Shown here piece by piece: positions 7,801-20,100 of a stretch of DNA of 64,000 nucleotides. Source of the DNA: Prinia subflava (taxonomy: Eukaryota > Chordata > Aves > Passeriformes > Cisticolidae). Below the pieces are notes generated by a model, which ran no database searches, was not told the DNA's origin, and worked only from the letters and a program-made list of their open reading frames with translations. The stretch is taken from positions 133,217,602 to 133,281,601 of the forward strand of contig NC_086247.1 in the NCBI RefSeq assembly GCF_021018805.1, read 5' to 3'. The position numbers were made by a program, and so were the translations under genes. Numbering within the stretch: position 1 is the first letter of the stretch; each line of letters starts with the position of its first letter.

Positions 7801-9759
7801 TAACATTTACTCCTCTGGAAATCGCCCAGACCACCATCCTTCTCCAGGCTGCAAGAAAGGGAGAAGGAAGCAGTGATGAAAGCTGGCTGTTAAAAAGCGT
7901 GCTCTGAGCAGAGATTTGTTTTGAGTCAGGTGGCAAAATATCTGTCTGTGAGCAAGACGGGTTTGTGAGGCGTCTGTGGGCAGAGCTCACTCAGGTGCTG
8001 GCAGGTTGCAGATTCTCCACCAGCTGGTCTCAAGGCTCTCCCGAGCCCGTGGAGGAGACAAGCTCCTCCTCTCCAACCAGCAGCTTTCATTTTATGGGGA
8101 ATGAGTAACAAGAGTGTACCTACTGCTTTTCCCCACAGAGCAGCAGAAACCTCTTCTCCTGGCTTAGACAGAGAAAGTCTCTCCAAGACTCTCCCGCTTC
8201 TCCACAGTGTTTGGCTCAGCTCTTCCTGCTACTCTGGTTTTACAATATTGTGGTGTCATGCCACTGTTGTCTGGCAGTTTGTCTGGCCCTCCAAGCCGCT
8301 CAGGATGCTGCTGTACAAGACAACCATAACACATTTCCACTTCACACCAGAGATGTGGCTTGGAAATGCAAACACCTCCTTCACCACACCCTCAATGTGC
8401 AATGTGATATACACTAGAGGTATTCCCTAGCAACAAAGTTCAAGGAAAAATCCTCTTATTTGCAATTAAGGATAGGAAAACACAGAGAATAAAAAACCAT
8501 GCACAGGCTGTGAAATAAGTGTTCATTATAAAATTAAATATCATTGAATTTTTTAAGCTTCTGTATGTCTATGGCCATCTCACCAGAGGAAGGAAATTTT
8601 GGAGAGGTAGCTGGGGGCTGTGCCACTGGGGATTTACTCCTATAGTAGTGATGACTGGAATATGTATGGGTCTATTTCAGGGACTACACACTGATGTAGC
8701 AGAGCTTTAGGTTCCCTAGGGAGTAATCAATGGGGAGGGTGCATATGAATGTGATTATGGGGACCTCAACATACCATATGTTCTATGGGCTCAAAATACG
8801 GGAAAATGATTTCCTAATTGGTAACACATAACTGAAACAGCTGCTGTTTCAGAAGGAGCAAATCCATCACCTAGGATTCCCAAGAGGAGTTAAATCATCA
8901 CTTGATACATCAAAGTGTTGGATTAACTTTTCCCTGTGAAGCAGAGTTTACTGCTGCTGTATTTGATCCAGATACTTGATGGTCTTTGTAAATTGAACAA
9001 AGTCCCTGCACTCCAAAATTAAATGGTGATTCGATCTAAAGAAAATCGGGATTTTCCAACCTTCTCAAAGGAGGCTTTGTGAAAGGTAGAAATCTTTCAA
9101 GGGAAATACACTTGAAATACCTTGAAAGATAATTGTTTAGGTATGAGGGAGAAGCCAACTAGCTGTCCAGCTTAAAAGAAAGCTTTTTTTGAAATAAGAG
9201 CACAATACTCTCACTGTCAACAGAGGAAACCACTACTATTTCTAAAATATCAAAATACCTATAGAAGATTACCTCTGGCCCAGTTTTGCTTAAGGTATGC
9301 AAGACACATTCTAGTCAAAACCCCAGCAATCTCTTCAAAGTATTCCTCAGATACTGTTTCTGTTTTCCACAGCATTCAGCCTTCTGCACTGGTCAGTGGA
9401 CATCCTCAGACTATGGTCACACCCTGTGAAACCCAGATAGGCAACCAGTTCTCAGAACACCTTTTTTCCCATTCACTTTCTAGGAAACCTTGATCATTTT
9501 CCTAATTGAAGACCAATCCAAAGTAATCAATACACCTTTATAAAAAATTAAAATTCCTAATACTGGAATTAAGAGCAGATTGTAATACATCTCAACAGCT
9601 TTATTGCCTAAGACAGCAATTAGCTCAAGATTTCTTTTACACACACAGTCAAGAGGACCTAATTTTGGAGCTCTTGATTCTTTAATATTCCTGAAAAAGT
9701 CTTCTTTGCCAAAGAAGATTTCCATTCAAGAGACCTTTTCACTTCCATGCCCCATTCAG
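4856..9759. other. Gene-free single-copy stretch
   Basis: I see no gene or recognisable transposon here. Small structures include a tandem repeat of TGCCAGTGCTG (about 5589-5610), a 7-bp-arm palindrome ACTATTT-A-AAATAGT in an AT-rich stretch near 7350, and a mildly GC-richer patch at about 7970-8300 without coding signs. Open frames up to about 110 codons occur on both strands and show no domain-like composition. Confidence 0.45.
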
Positions 9760-9930
9760 AAAAACAAACAAACAAATCAACCAACCAACCAGACAAACAA
9801 ACAAACCCCAAAAAAACCCCACAAAAAACAAAAACCAAAAAAACCCCCAAAAACAAACAAACAAACAAACAAACAAAAACCCCAAAACAAAAACAAACAA
9901 AAAAACCCCAACCCACAAATTAACAAAACC
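9760..9930 (+). repeat. CAAA/CCAA-type low-complexity tract
   Basis: About 170 bases on the plus strand consist almost only of A and C. They are mainly CAAA units interspersed with CCAA and runs of A and C, for example AACAAACAAACAAACAAAC near 9855. It is an impure microsatellite. It may be the remains of an A-rich retroposon tail, but no element body is visible upstream. Confidence 0.85.
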
Positions 9931-12900
9931 TAGGCAAAATTCTGGTTGCAGATGGTCCTCATCTTATTGGGAACTTTGCCATAAATTTATATGAAATCTG
10001 TTTCTATGACAGTGATGGAAAATTATTTAAAACCAATGAAATACAACGTCAGTGGGTAACTTTAAAGAAGGGGACTCTAGGCATCAAGAGATTACAGATA
10101 TTGTTCTCTTAGGACAATTATCTTGTTTTCTCAGTTTTGGATGGCTAAATGTCAAGCAAGTCTGCAATTGTCACACGAAGGAGAGAACTAGACAGTGATG
10201 AAGAACTCTCTCAGCTGCCACCACTGTGGATTTAAGAAAGCTTTACAGAATATAGGGGATATTAGACAGACCATAAAGGAGAGAAACTGGAAGAAGGCAA
10301 ATCAGAGTTGAGGTGCTCTAAGATTTACTGTAATAGACAATACACAAATAATACACAAATGTGTATTATATAATATAGCGATAGGAATCAAAAGCAAATT
10401 TCATGGGCCAGAATTGATGCACTGGAAAGAAAGGAAAAAGATTTGAGATTTTGTCTTATAGTGACTGAGAGGGAAACGGGGAACAGGAAGCCCATACAGC
10501 CCAGGATATTGATTGATCAAGTGCTAGGGAGATTAATTGGAAGAACAGAAAGCCACAGAGGCATAGTCTTTCTGGAATTAAACAAGAAAGCTAATTTTTG
10601 GTCCAGAAAAAAGAAAGAGGTTCAAGGGGATGCAAATAGCAGCTCTGAGACTAGTTCAGACATAGGTTTCTGGAAGCAAGAGAGGAAAAACCTACACATG
10701 AGAATGAAGAGAGCAAAACAGAGATGAAAAGATCTCAGAGCAAATTAATTTTAAGGATTTCAAGAACCTCAGAGAGAAATTGGAAAAGGGATACAAAATT
10801 ATGATTGGGAAAAGCTTGCTTTATATTTACTTGGAGCAGTGTTGCCAAAAACTGAACTGACAGCAGGAGGCGAGGAACTGAACAGAAGAAGTGATTGTAT
10901 GGCTTACAGGAGCAAGTAGCCAGAGGGGAAAATAAGTCTTAATTGATGTAAGGTCTTCTAGTTTATTCAGAAAATTCAGAAAAAAAAAATACAATATTTT
11001 TCCTGTTAATTACTAGGGACAATTCTTGAAATGCAACAGCTTGTTTTAAAGAGCATATGGTAGGGGGTGCTAGGCAAATGCAGCAGACAATGTGTTACCG
11101 AAAGAAGAAAATCTCTTTTACATAAGGAGACATATGTAATCCAAATTTATCCACCCCGTACCATCAAAAAGGGTATTTTAAATCATGCTGTCTATAACAC
11201 TAATATTCAGACTGCAATTACTCACTAAGGTATTTGCAATCAGTAGTTTTAGACATTAAGAGGCAGCTTGAATCTTAGATGCATAGAAAAAATATAATGG
11301 ATTGGTAGCTAGGAGTTTCTGTGAAAAGTGATGGGCTAACCTGGCTGTGATAAGTGATGTGCTAACCCAGTCTGACCACATGCTGAGGCAAATGAGAAGT
11401 CCTGTTGTCTGGAAGCTTCTTGAAATTCTGCAACCACAGGATTTGCCTCTTTTACATGAATATAATTTTTCTGCCTTTCTAAAGCACTCTTTGAATATGT
11501 GCTCATAACTTAAAATTTTCAGCAATGTTCTCTTTATGGCATTAGGTTTTTATACCTCTACAACAACATGGTTCTCTTCCTGTCTCATTACCACCTTTTG
11601 TCAGCTGCCTTGCAGTTTTATATTCTCTAGCACAGTGTGAAGAAGTTTCTGATCTACCTTCTCTTATATCCACCCAAATACTTTTGTAGATGAGCCACAG
11701 AGGAGAAAACTGGCAGCACTCTGCACTTCATCATACGATTACCTCTCTTTAAAATAAAATGTTGTATTCCTATGATAAAGTCACAAACAAACGACATCAC
11801 AAGAATGGATCTTATTCAAAACCAAAACTAATTACAAAAACCCATCTTTGAAGCATCAATGCACAGGATAGAGACCTGAAAGATGATATGAGGGACAGTG
11901 GCTGAATGCAGGAATGATGTGGGAGGACAGGGTCCCACAGAGGGATCTGCTCTGGGAGCAGACATTCAAAGTGCCAGCTGTGTGGGTTGGGTAAGGTATG
12001 GTGTCCATATGAGCCCTGGGTTAGTCGGGACAATCGGAGGGTGCCGGGGGTTTGGGGGATAGGGGGAGTAGGGCTGGCACAGCCTGCAGCTCAGGGGGCT
12101 CTGTGCTGGCAACAGGGGCTGGCAGTGCCATCTCTGGGGAAAAGGGGCTTCTATGCAGCCTCTGTGTTCAAGTAACCATCTGCAGTCATGCTATGTGTGA
12201 CCTCCTCAACTGTTTATGCAGGTTTCCAAGGTGGAGTTGGGATGAGGAGCACAGTCCCAACTTCACGCTTTGGTTCTGCTGGGGAAGCAAAATCCTGTGG
12301 GCAGTTCTCTGCAGCCAGCTGGGAAACCAGCCCACAGGTTGCATAGCAAAGACAGTGCCATGCACTTAAACCTGAAGTGGGTTTTGATGAGTGTTTTAGG
12401 TTCTATAGAATGAGAATAGATGACTAGTATTTTGTGGTTTAAGACAGATCAAAACAGAACCCAAAGTAGCTTCAAAATGACCGTAAATCCTGTGTAGCCT
12501 AAAGAAAATATGCCCTTCCCAGTTTTGAAAGTCTCCTTCAGTCGTAGCAGATACTATGATGCCTCACCAAGAGAGTGACCATTGATATTGCCAATTTGGC
12601 CAGCATGTCCTCCTGATTGCACTGTTTCTGCTAAAGGAGCTAGCAGTACATACAGCTGCTTGTAAAGAAGAACAGTTTTAAAAATTGCAAAGCTTTCATG
12701 AAGGTGAAACACAGATACTAAGCACTTCAAAATCTATGCACTCTTGACCTAGCTGAGTGGTTCCAACAGCTCTTTATTTTACACAAAGGCTAATTTGTAT
12801 AGCAATATCTACTGACAGAGTAAGACCAACTCTGGAGATGCCATTACCACAAACAAAAAAAAATCATTCACTTCCTGGCACATCTTCTTCCTGCGGATCT

Positions 12901-15900
12901 TGCAGAACAAAGTGCTTTTCCTCTGTGAGTGGCAGTTTCCATACCAACCTTGCTCTCTGAAGCACACTTATATAGAGCTGAGATGAAAAGACTGGAGTTG
13001 AACCTGGCAGCTCCTGCACCCTGTGCTCACTATGACTGTAGGTTTGCAGCCTTGTGGAGGTGCTCACCAGAGAGCACTACTTCAGGAGCACCACGCCTCC
13101 ATTGAACCCAGTGCCAGCTTAGGTATCTACATTAGTCACAGGGAGAACTAGATATGGAGGAATGGCAATCACTACTGAATGAGGGGACACCTTATAATAG
13201 TCAATAGGAAGTGCTAAAAAGGGAGGAGTGTTTCTTCCAGACTTAGACATCTGTTCCTTCTCTGGCCCCAGACTCGAAAAACATATGTGAGATTCACAGA
13301 CCAACACTCTGTCACTTAAATCATTCCTTTGGGCACAGACGACCAGCTCCCTTTGTTTCTTTAAAAAACATAGTCAGTGGCAATATAATTTTATCAGCTA
13401 GTCTGGTGTTCAGATCCGAGTCTTTTCCAGCATGAGGCGGATCAAGCTCATTTCCCAGCAGACAGATCTGTGTGGCACACTGGGATGAGCCTCCTGCCTG
13501 CTACGCATTCCCTACTGTGCAAAAACAGTGGGAACAATTTTAGGGTCAGAAGGAGTGACAGTAGGAGAAAGCATGATGTTGTAAATCTGAAAAGATAGCA
13601 TTCAGCTAAGACAGAGGGCCTTACTTCAAGCCTTGCCCGAACACATTAGTAAAAACATGCATTAAATAGTATTAAACAGTTGCCATACAATCACAGAGCA
13701 TAAAAGAAATTATATGGTGATCAAGAACTAAACCCCAGCTATCTTCATGAATAGCAAATACTGTAAACATCTAGTACCTCTACATCCCTGTTTCTGAGCA
13801 GAAGACCTCTCACTGAAGCTTCTTTTATTTTGTTTGCTACTCCCTCTCTTACTTCTGATCATGCCTCACATCAAAGCTATGTTTGCAGTTTTCCCTTTGC
13901 AGCCCATTTCTAGCCCCTCTCCAGGTAGAGCTCTAGGCTTTCTCTGTCTTTCAACCTTCCCTTTTGTTCATTTCTGGGTGATTAAGCTCCTTTCCATATC
14001 TGCACCATGTTCTCAGAGGTAGTTACTTTGAATTTTAGCTTTGGCATGATAACTCTGGAAAAACATTTTTTCACTGTCTTGCTGGTAATTAAAGCTAACC
14101 TGCTGAAGGTTCTGATCCACGGTCCCAGGAGATTCCTGACCCTTTCATTTGGCATAGTTATTTTCCAGGTGATTAGTTTGAGTATTTTTAAGTGGTTTTC
14201 AAAAATTATGTTTGCTAGGTACAGTGCATTAAATTCTCCTATCAAAATCATTCTCTTTATATTTTTAAGAGGAAGTAATTATTAATCATGCTAGTTAAAT
14301 TATTCATTGTAATTTTGAATTTGTCTGCCACTTTGAAAACAAACAGCTTGTTTTGCTATTACATATGTTTTAGAACTGCATTACTTAACACCCAGCTGTA
14401 AGCCTGAGTAAAAAAATCACAGAAACAGAAATCTGTAGGCAGATGTTGCACTTCAACATCCATTCTCACACTCAGCTCAGAAAATCTTGTGTGCAGATTT
14501 CACTTTCCTCGAGGTGATCCAGTTCCTACCCTTGCCTTGGCATCAGCAATCACATCAGGGCAGGAAGGGGGAGTGCAGCATCCTTTGAACTGACTCCACG
14601 GATCATTGATCCCAACAGCCGCTGAGGGCAACAGGTGGTTAGACAGTATTACAGGAATAGGCTTATTGATTCAATTCCTTAAATAAAACATTATGAAGAA
14701 AAGACTATCACAACAGATCTGCAGATTATTCAGCAGGTTTCTGGTGTGCATGTCCCTCCTGATATAAAATATGCATGGTACAAATGCCCTGGGAGTCTGC
14801 TGCTTGTCATCAGGGTTGTGCCACACAAGCGCAGCAAGCCAAGAAAAGGAAGGATGTGTGTGAATATCATGTTTACATGGATAGGTGACTGACCATAAGT
14901 GATGAGTTCACTCACTTTTTGCCTGCTAAAAATCAAACCTTTCATCTACATTTGACATTTAGTACAGGCTAAATCTTTCTGTATATTTACACTGCTTTTG
15001 TTTTTCCAGCTATCTCAGTTCTCACTGACTATCCAGGCTTTCCCATGCCATTTCAGGGCAAAATTGTACAGGTCAGTCATGATTTAAAGCTGATTGTGCT
15101 CTGGAAAACTCATACAGTTAGGGATGGCCACAAGATGACTTTAGAACCTGTCATCTCTGCACAGCTAAGCAGGGCTCCCAGGCTGTGTGATGCTGGAGCC
15201 CAGTTGTTTGGCTTGGGAGGGTCTGGAGGCACATGGATGATGTGGATGCCTGCCCAGCTCTTTGGATGCAGCACAGAGGGTCTGCTGAAATTGCTTCACA
15301 ACTCCAACACCTGGCCTGTTGTCTCTGTTAGCATTCCAAAGGCCAGGATAGGGGTTGAGGCTTAGTGCTGGTGTGCTTTCCACCACAGCCTGCCTACCCC
15401 TGCCAGGGCACAATGCCTCTGGGGGCTGAACCACTCCCCAAGGCAGCCAGGAGCTCCCCGGGCCACCAGTGCAGCTCACATCCCACTTGTGGCAGGAATC
15501 ACACGTTGCCACAGGTTGTGGGAATGATTCCCTCAGCTTGGTGGCCCCACTTGCAAAAATATTTTTGGGACTGGTACTGACTGATAAAAATATGCACTGT
15601 AGTCTATGCCAAGGCAGTGGTAAATTTGCTATAGCAACATAGTATGTCTGATGGGGATGTTATTCTGAAGCCTCAGCTGTGGGCCAGGACTCCTTCACAC
15701 TAGATGCTGTACAAGCCCAGACTGAAAACTGTCACTGTGAATTTGCTTTTTAAAGTAAGTGATTTGATGAATGATGATAGCCTCAGTACTGGTTTCAAAG
15801 TACAAATCCTGCTATTTTTATCTTCTGTTGTTTGCTAAACGTCCAAGTAAACTTTCACGTTTCAGAGCAACATGCTTTCTCACAAAATATTTTGAGTATT

Positions 15901-16559
15901 TTCTGACTTCCCTTTTAACTCTGCCCTAGAGGTACCCTAACAAAGTCCTGACAAAAAAGAACTTCAGGGTGTTCTAGAAACCCTTAGTCACTGCCGAATA
16001 TTGATATTTGCAAAGATGTTTCACATGGAATAAAACACATTCACATTTACAAAATGGTTGTTATTTCCACCCTATTCATACATTACACTGTGCTTTCTCT
16101 CCTGTAGTGGAAGAGCCAAAAGATAACCTCATGTGAGATCATGTAAGCCAAGGATGACAGAAACAGTGCAATGAGAAACAAGGGGTGCAGAGCAACCCCA
16201 TGGGGGCTGCAGCTGCCTCCTGCTGTGACAAAATGTCTCCAGAGACACCAAAGGAAATTATTCCATGAATGGGCCCTCCTGGAGCATTAAAATCTAAAAG
16301 CATCATACTGGCACAAAAAAGCAAATCATTCTAAAGGAAAAGGTGGTTTTCATGTGATATGTTTAAATCATGATGTGCACTGTTTGTTAACGCTCAAAAT
16401 AGTTTTCTTATTTTTGTTACTTGTTTCAGATTAAATCCTGCTTCCAGGTGGCAGTGTAAGTAAACAGCTGTAAGCTGAGGTTTACTTCCTGATGCTGGGA
16501 TGTAGGAAGGACTCCAGACTTACAGTGGGCAACTTCTAGCTAATGCAGAGTAGATGCAG
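9931..16559. other. Gene-free single-copy stretch
   Basis: No gene or clear transposon was found. At 10339-10360 the word AATACACAAAT is tandemly duplicated, and the second copy can pair with GTGTATT just after it. Several open frames of 60-115 codons occur on both strands (for example 10443-10727 plus and 15165-15512 minus). None shows a recognisable domain, and I treat them as chance. Confidence 0.45.
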
Positions 16560-17180
16560 TTCCATTTTGCGTAATTTTAAAATTTCAAATGAATCCTGAT
16601 TATGTAACTTTAACTTTTATGCTTGCCTAATGAACCTGAACATGATACAGGCACCTTCGACGCTATTTATACATGGGCTGAGTTTTGTCTTTAAAAGGCC
16701 TAGTAATGTGAAAAACATTGGTACAACAAATTTTTACCCAATTTGATAAATACGCCTCTCTGTGTCAAAACTACCATGATTTTAGATAGAACATAAATGG
16801 TTATATGAATAAATGTACCTGATTCCAATGGAATTTGTTTCATTACATTCACATGTTTTGTTTAGCATTTTTATGAAACCAAATGAAAAAATGAATGAAT
16901 GCTCAAACTATGTTACATCACTCCTTAGTGATTAATTACAGCATAAAGACCATGATTCTTCTATGCTGAAATAGAAAAAAAATACCTCAGAGACATGTTT
17001 AATCATTTGGCTCTAATAGTGCTGTGTTTATTCATTCTTTTTTGGTCCATTAGAGACTAAATTAGATTTGATTCACTTGCTTTGATTGGCTTAATTGTAC
17101 CAGATACAGAAGAAGTACAAATAAAACTGTAATAGATTCAGCAGATGTTTAACCTGCTCAACCAAGATCTTTAACAGTCA
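16560..17180. promoter_or_regulatory. Candidate conserved non-coding element
   Basis: This AT-rich block is free of repeats and rich in homeodomain-like cores (TAATTA, ATTAAT, GATTAATTAC) and in CTTTGATTGG- and TTTAATCA-like words. That texture is seen in deeply conserved developmental enhancers. From one sequence this is only a suspicion, and simple AT-rich composition could give the same look. Confidence 0.2.
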
Positions 17181-20100
17181 ATTCCAATAGCAATTTACAC
17201 TCAGCAGTTTAACCAGACCCTTAGGAAGCTGATCTGATTTTTCTGAAAACCAGATACTTTATTTCTGTGTCGCTGAAACACAAGACTGGTGTACCATATT
17301 TTCAAGTCTGGATTATTTTACAAATATTTTTTGTGATCTTGTTCTTCTCTGTGCTGGGCATCCCCCCTGGCAAGAGGATTTTAGGAGTTGGTGTTAAAGT
17401 ATATCTTATGGCTTCTGCTCAAGGTAAAAATACTAAAGGTCACTAGCAGAGAAAACAACAAATTCAGAATAAAATTATAAAAAAATTATTTTTAATGTCT
17501 TTGATTTTAAAATCTAATGCATAATGCACTAAACCACAAGGTTCATCAGATCACTATTTAAATTGCTATGACCTTTAAATATGCTATTTAATATGTGCAT
17601 GAGAAATTCTAATACTAAATATCGTATCTTAGTCAAATTGGTCTTTCACGTGGCATTGCAAAACCATCTGTATCTGTAGAACTAAAAAAGACAATATACA
17701 TTAGCAAAACAGTCCATGATGGAGTTCGTTATGCCCCAGCAAACCCCACCAAGAAATAAAGTAGCTTATTAACACAGAAAAATGTCAGTTATTTTAATTA
17801 CAACAGGAGGTGAAAGGAATCTTCTCTGAGTGTGAAATTACTGTGAAGCCATCCATTGATCCCTCTATTTAATCAGTCTCTTGAGACCACCAGGAAGGTG
17901 GAAGAGTATCTGATTAGTGTACAAGTGTCAGCCTGGGATTATCTTTAGGCACCTGGCTTTTATATTGAGGGCTTTCCCCTCTCCACTCACAAACTGGGAC
18001 TGCTGGCTGGATTTACCACTTGCCCCACTGAAGCAGGGTTCCCCTCTCTGTACAATACCAATGGAAAAAACCAGAGGATGCCCAAACCTTTTGGTTAGAT
18101 TTCCTGACCAAAGACTCAGCAAATGACACAACAGGTCACAGACAGTGAAGGGAACAAAACCAAAGCACCCAAATCAGTCACTCCAAAGCCATCCAAGGAG
18201 ACCAAGCAGACCACTGTCCCTGGGGTGAAACCCACTGAGATGGGTCAAGGAGAGATCCTTCCCTCCCCAGCCAGCTCCTGCAAACCATGGGCTGACTGGG
18301 ACTTATTTTGGATTGTATGGGGGAAGAACTGTGCAAAACTTACAGGACATTTTAAAGAGATTTAATGTGAAATGTCCTATGGGATATTTAGGGAAAGAAT
18401 CAAAGTTGGAAAAGGTGTCCAGGTGGCCCAAGTTCTGGGTAAAATAGGGAAGAAGCCCACAGATACCAGGCACTTTCATCAGTTCTCTGCAAGAAAATCA
18501 CAACTTGACCATTCAGGCAGAGCCTGCTGCTCATGCAGGTGCCTGTTGGTGTGAGGAAGTTAGATTTCTCCTTCCTCTTGTAAAATCTTTTACTTCTCCA
18601 ACCAGAAGCAGAGGATGATTCTCAGCAAGCCATTGAATATACACCCAAACTGAAAATAAACCATTTGCAAACAAGATATAACCTAGAACAGGTTCTGAGT
18701 ACTTTGAATATTGAACAAATCTGTCAAAATCAAATTCTGTTCCTAGATGATTTGTGAATAGCAGAAAAAGCTAAAACAGCAAAATAAATGTTTGATCTGC
18801 ATAGTTTATGCTGTTCTGTCAACATCTGAATTATCAACCAGAACACATGCTCAGATTCTTCAATGTCAGATCCAAATTTACTGTCCCCAAAACAAGTCTG
18901 ATCTGTTCAGAGGAGGCTGAGGTGAGCTGATCAGTGCTACACTTGTATATGCCTTCTATTAGCACTACAATGGGCATCTCTAGGAGAAAACTCTTCCCTA
19001 TGATTTAGTTTTCTGTTTTAAACCAAACTAAACTATGTAATGTCTGATTTTTCTTCTTTGTGTATGTGTGCATGTGTGCATTGCATTACACTTGATTATT
19101 GTGAAGTGAGGATTTTCAAAGCATTTGCATTATTCACCACCCACATTATTGTGTATTTTTTTACCATGTTTTTTTACCATGAAAATGGCCTGTGAATTAA
19201 ACCACAATCACTAAAAATGTTCGCTTTGTATTATTGATTTTTAAAAAGTGTTTGCAAATAAAATCTATAGTTGGAACATAAAGCTTCTCAATAGAGCCCT
19301 GAATCTGTTAATATTGAACTAGACATCTTACTCTCAGACTTCATCCTTGCTGCAAACCCTATCACTTTAAAAAGAAGGAGCCCTTTATGAGAATGGTATT
19401 CCTACACCAGCAGAGCAATGCAGGAAGCTGTGATCAGATCTGACAGTTGGTTTACTCTTAACATTTGATCACAAAATTTCCGTGCCATCTGCGGGAAGCC
19501 TCACAGGCAAATGTGTCATCACATCTAATAATGAAAAGAAGAAACAGACACAACGTGCTGTAGAAACAGACTGCTTTAATTAACCCCTGAACAATGCTTT
19601 GCAGAACGTGCAGAGGAAAAGTCCTGTGTGGACAGGTTGCAAAGGAGAATGTCACAACAGCAAAAGAGGGTTTTACCTTGGATTCACCATAGATTTCTTA
19701 TGAAAACCTTCTAAGTGAAGAAATAGGGGATTGCATGCCTTGCAGACCTCTGAAGTTAATGAAGGCAGGCAATGCTGGTAGCAACTAGCAGGCAAAGCTG
19801 GCTGCTTTGCCCTGTGACAAGGGCAGTGCCACTGTGCTTGCAGACTGCCCAGGGCCACTGACTGCACTGACCACATGAGAGGAGAGTGCAGGAGACTTGA
19901 GAAGTTGAATTATGCTTAGAAGATAAAAAAGCTGTGTCTGATCTTTACTCTGAATGAGGATCTCCAGCCACAAAGAAATGAATGGAAATAGGGGCACAGC
20001 AGCATCCCCTGGTGCCAGTCAGGGTGAGGTGTGGTATAGGGAAAGTACTGGGGGATGAAATCCCAGGATGATTCAAGGACATGAAGCTGCTCTGAAGGAC

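Noticed and set aside
9604..9933. A 109-codon plus-strand frame rich in Lys, Asn, Gln and Pro
   Set aside because: Its second half is the CAAA low-complexity tract, and the first half has no domain.
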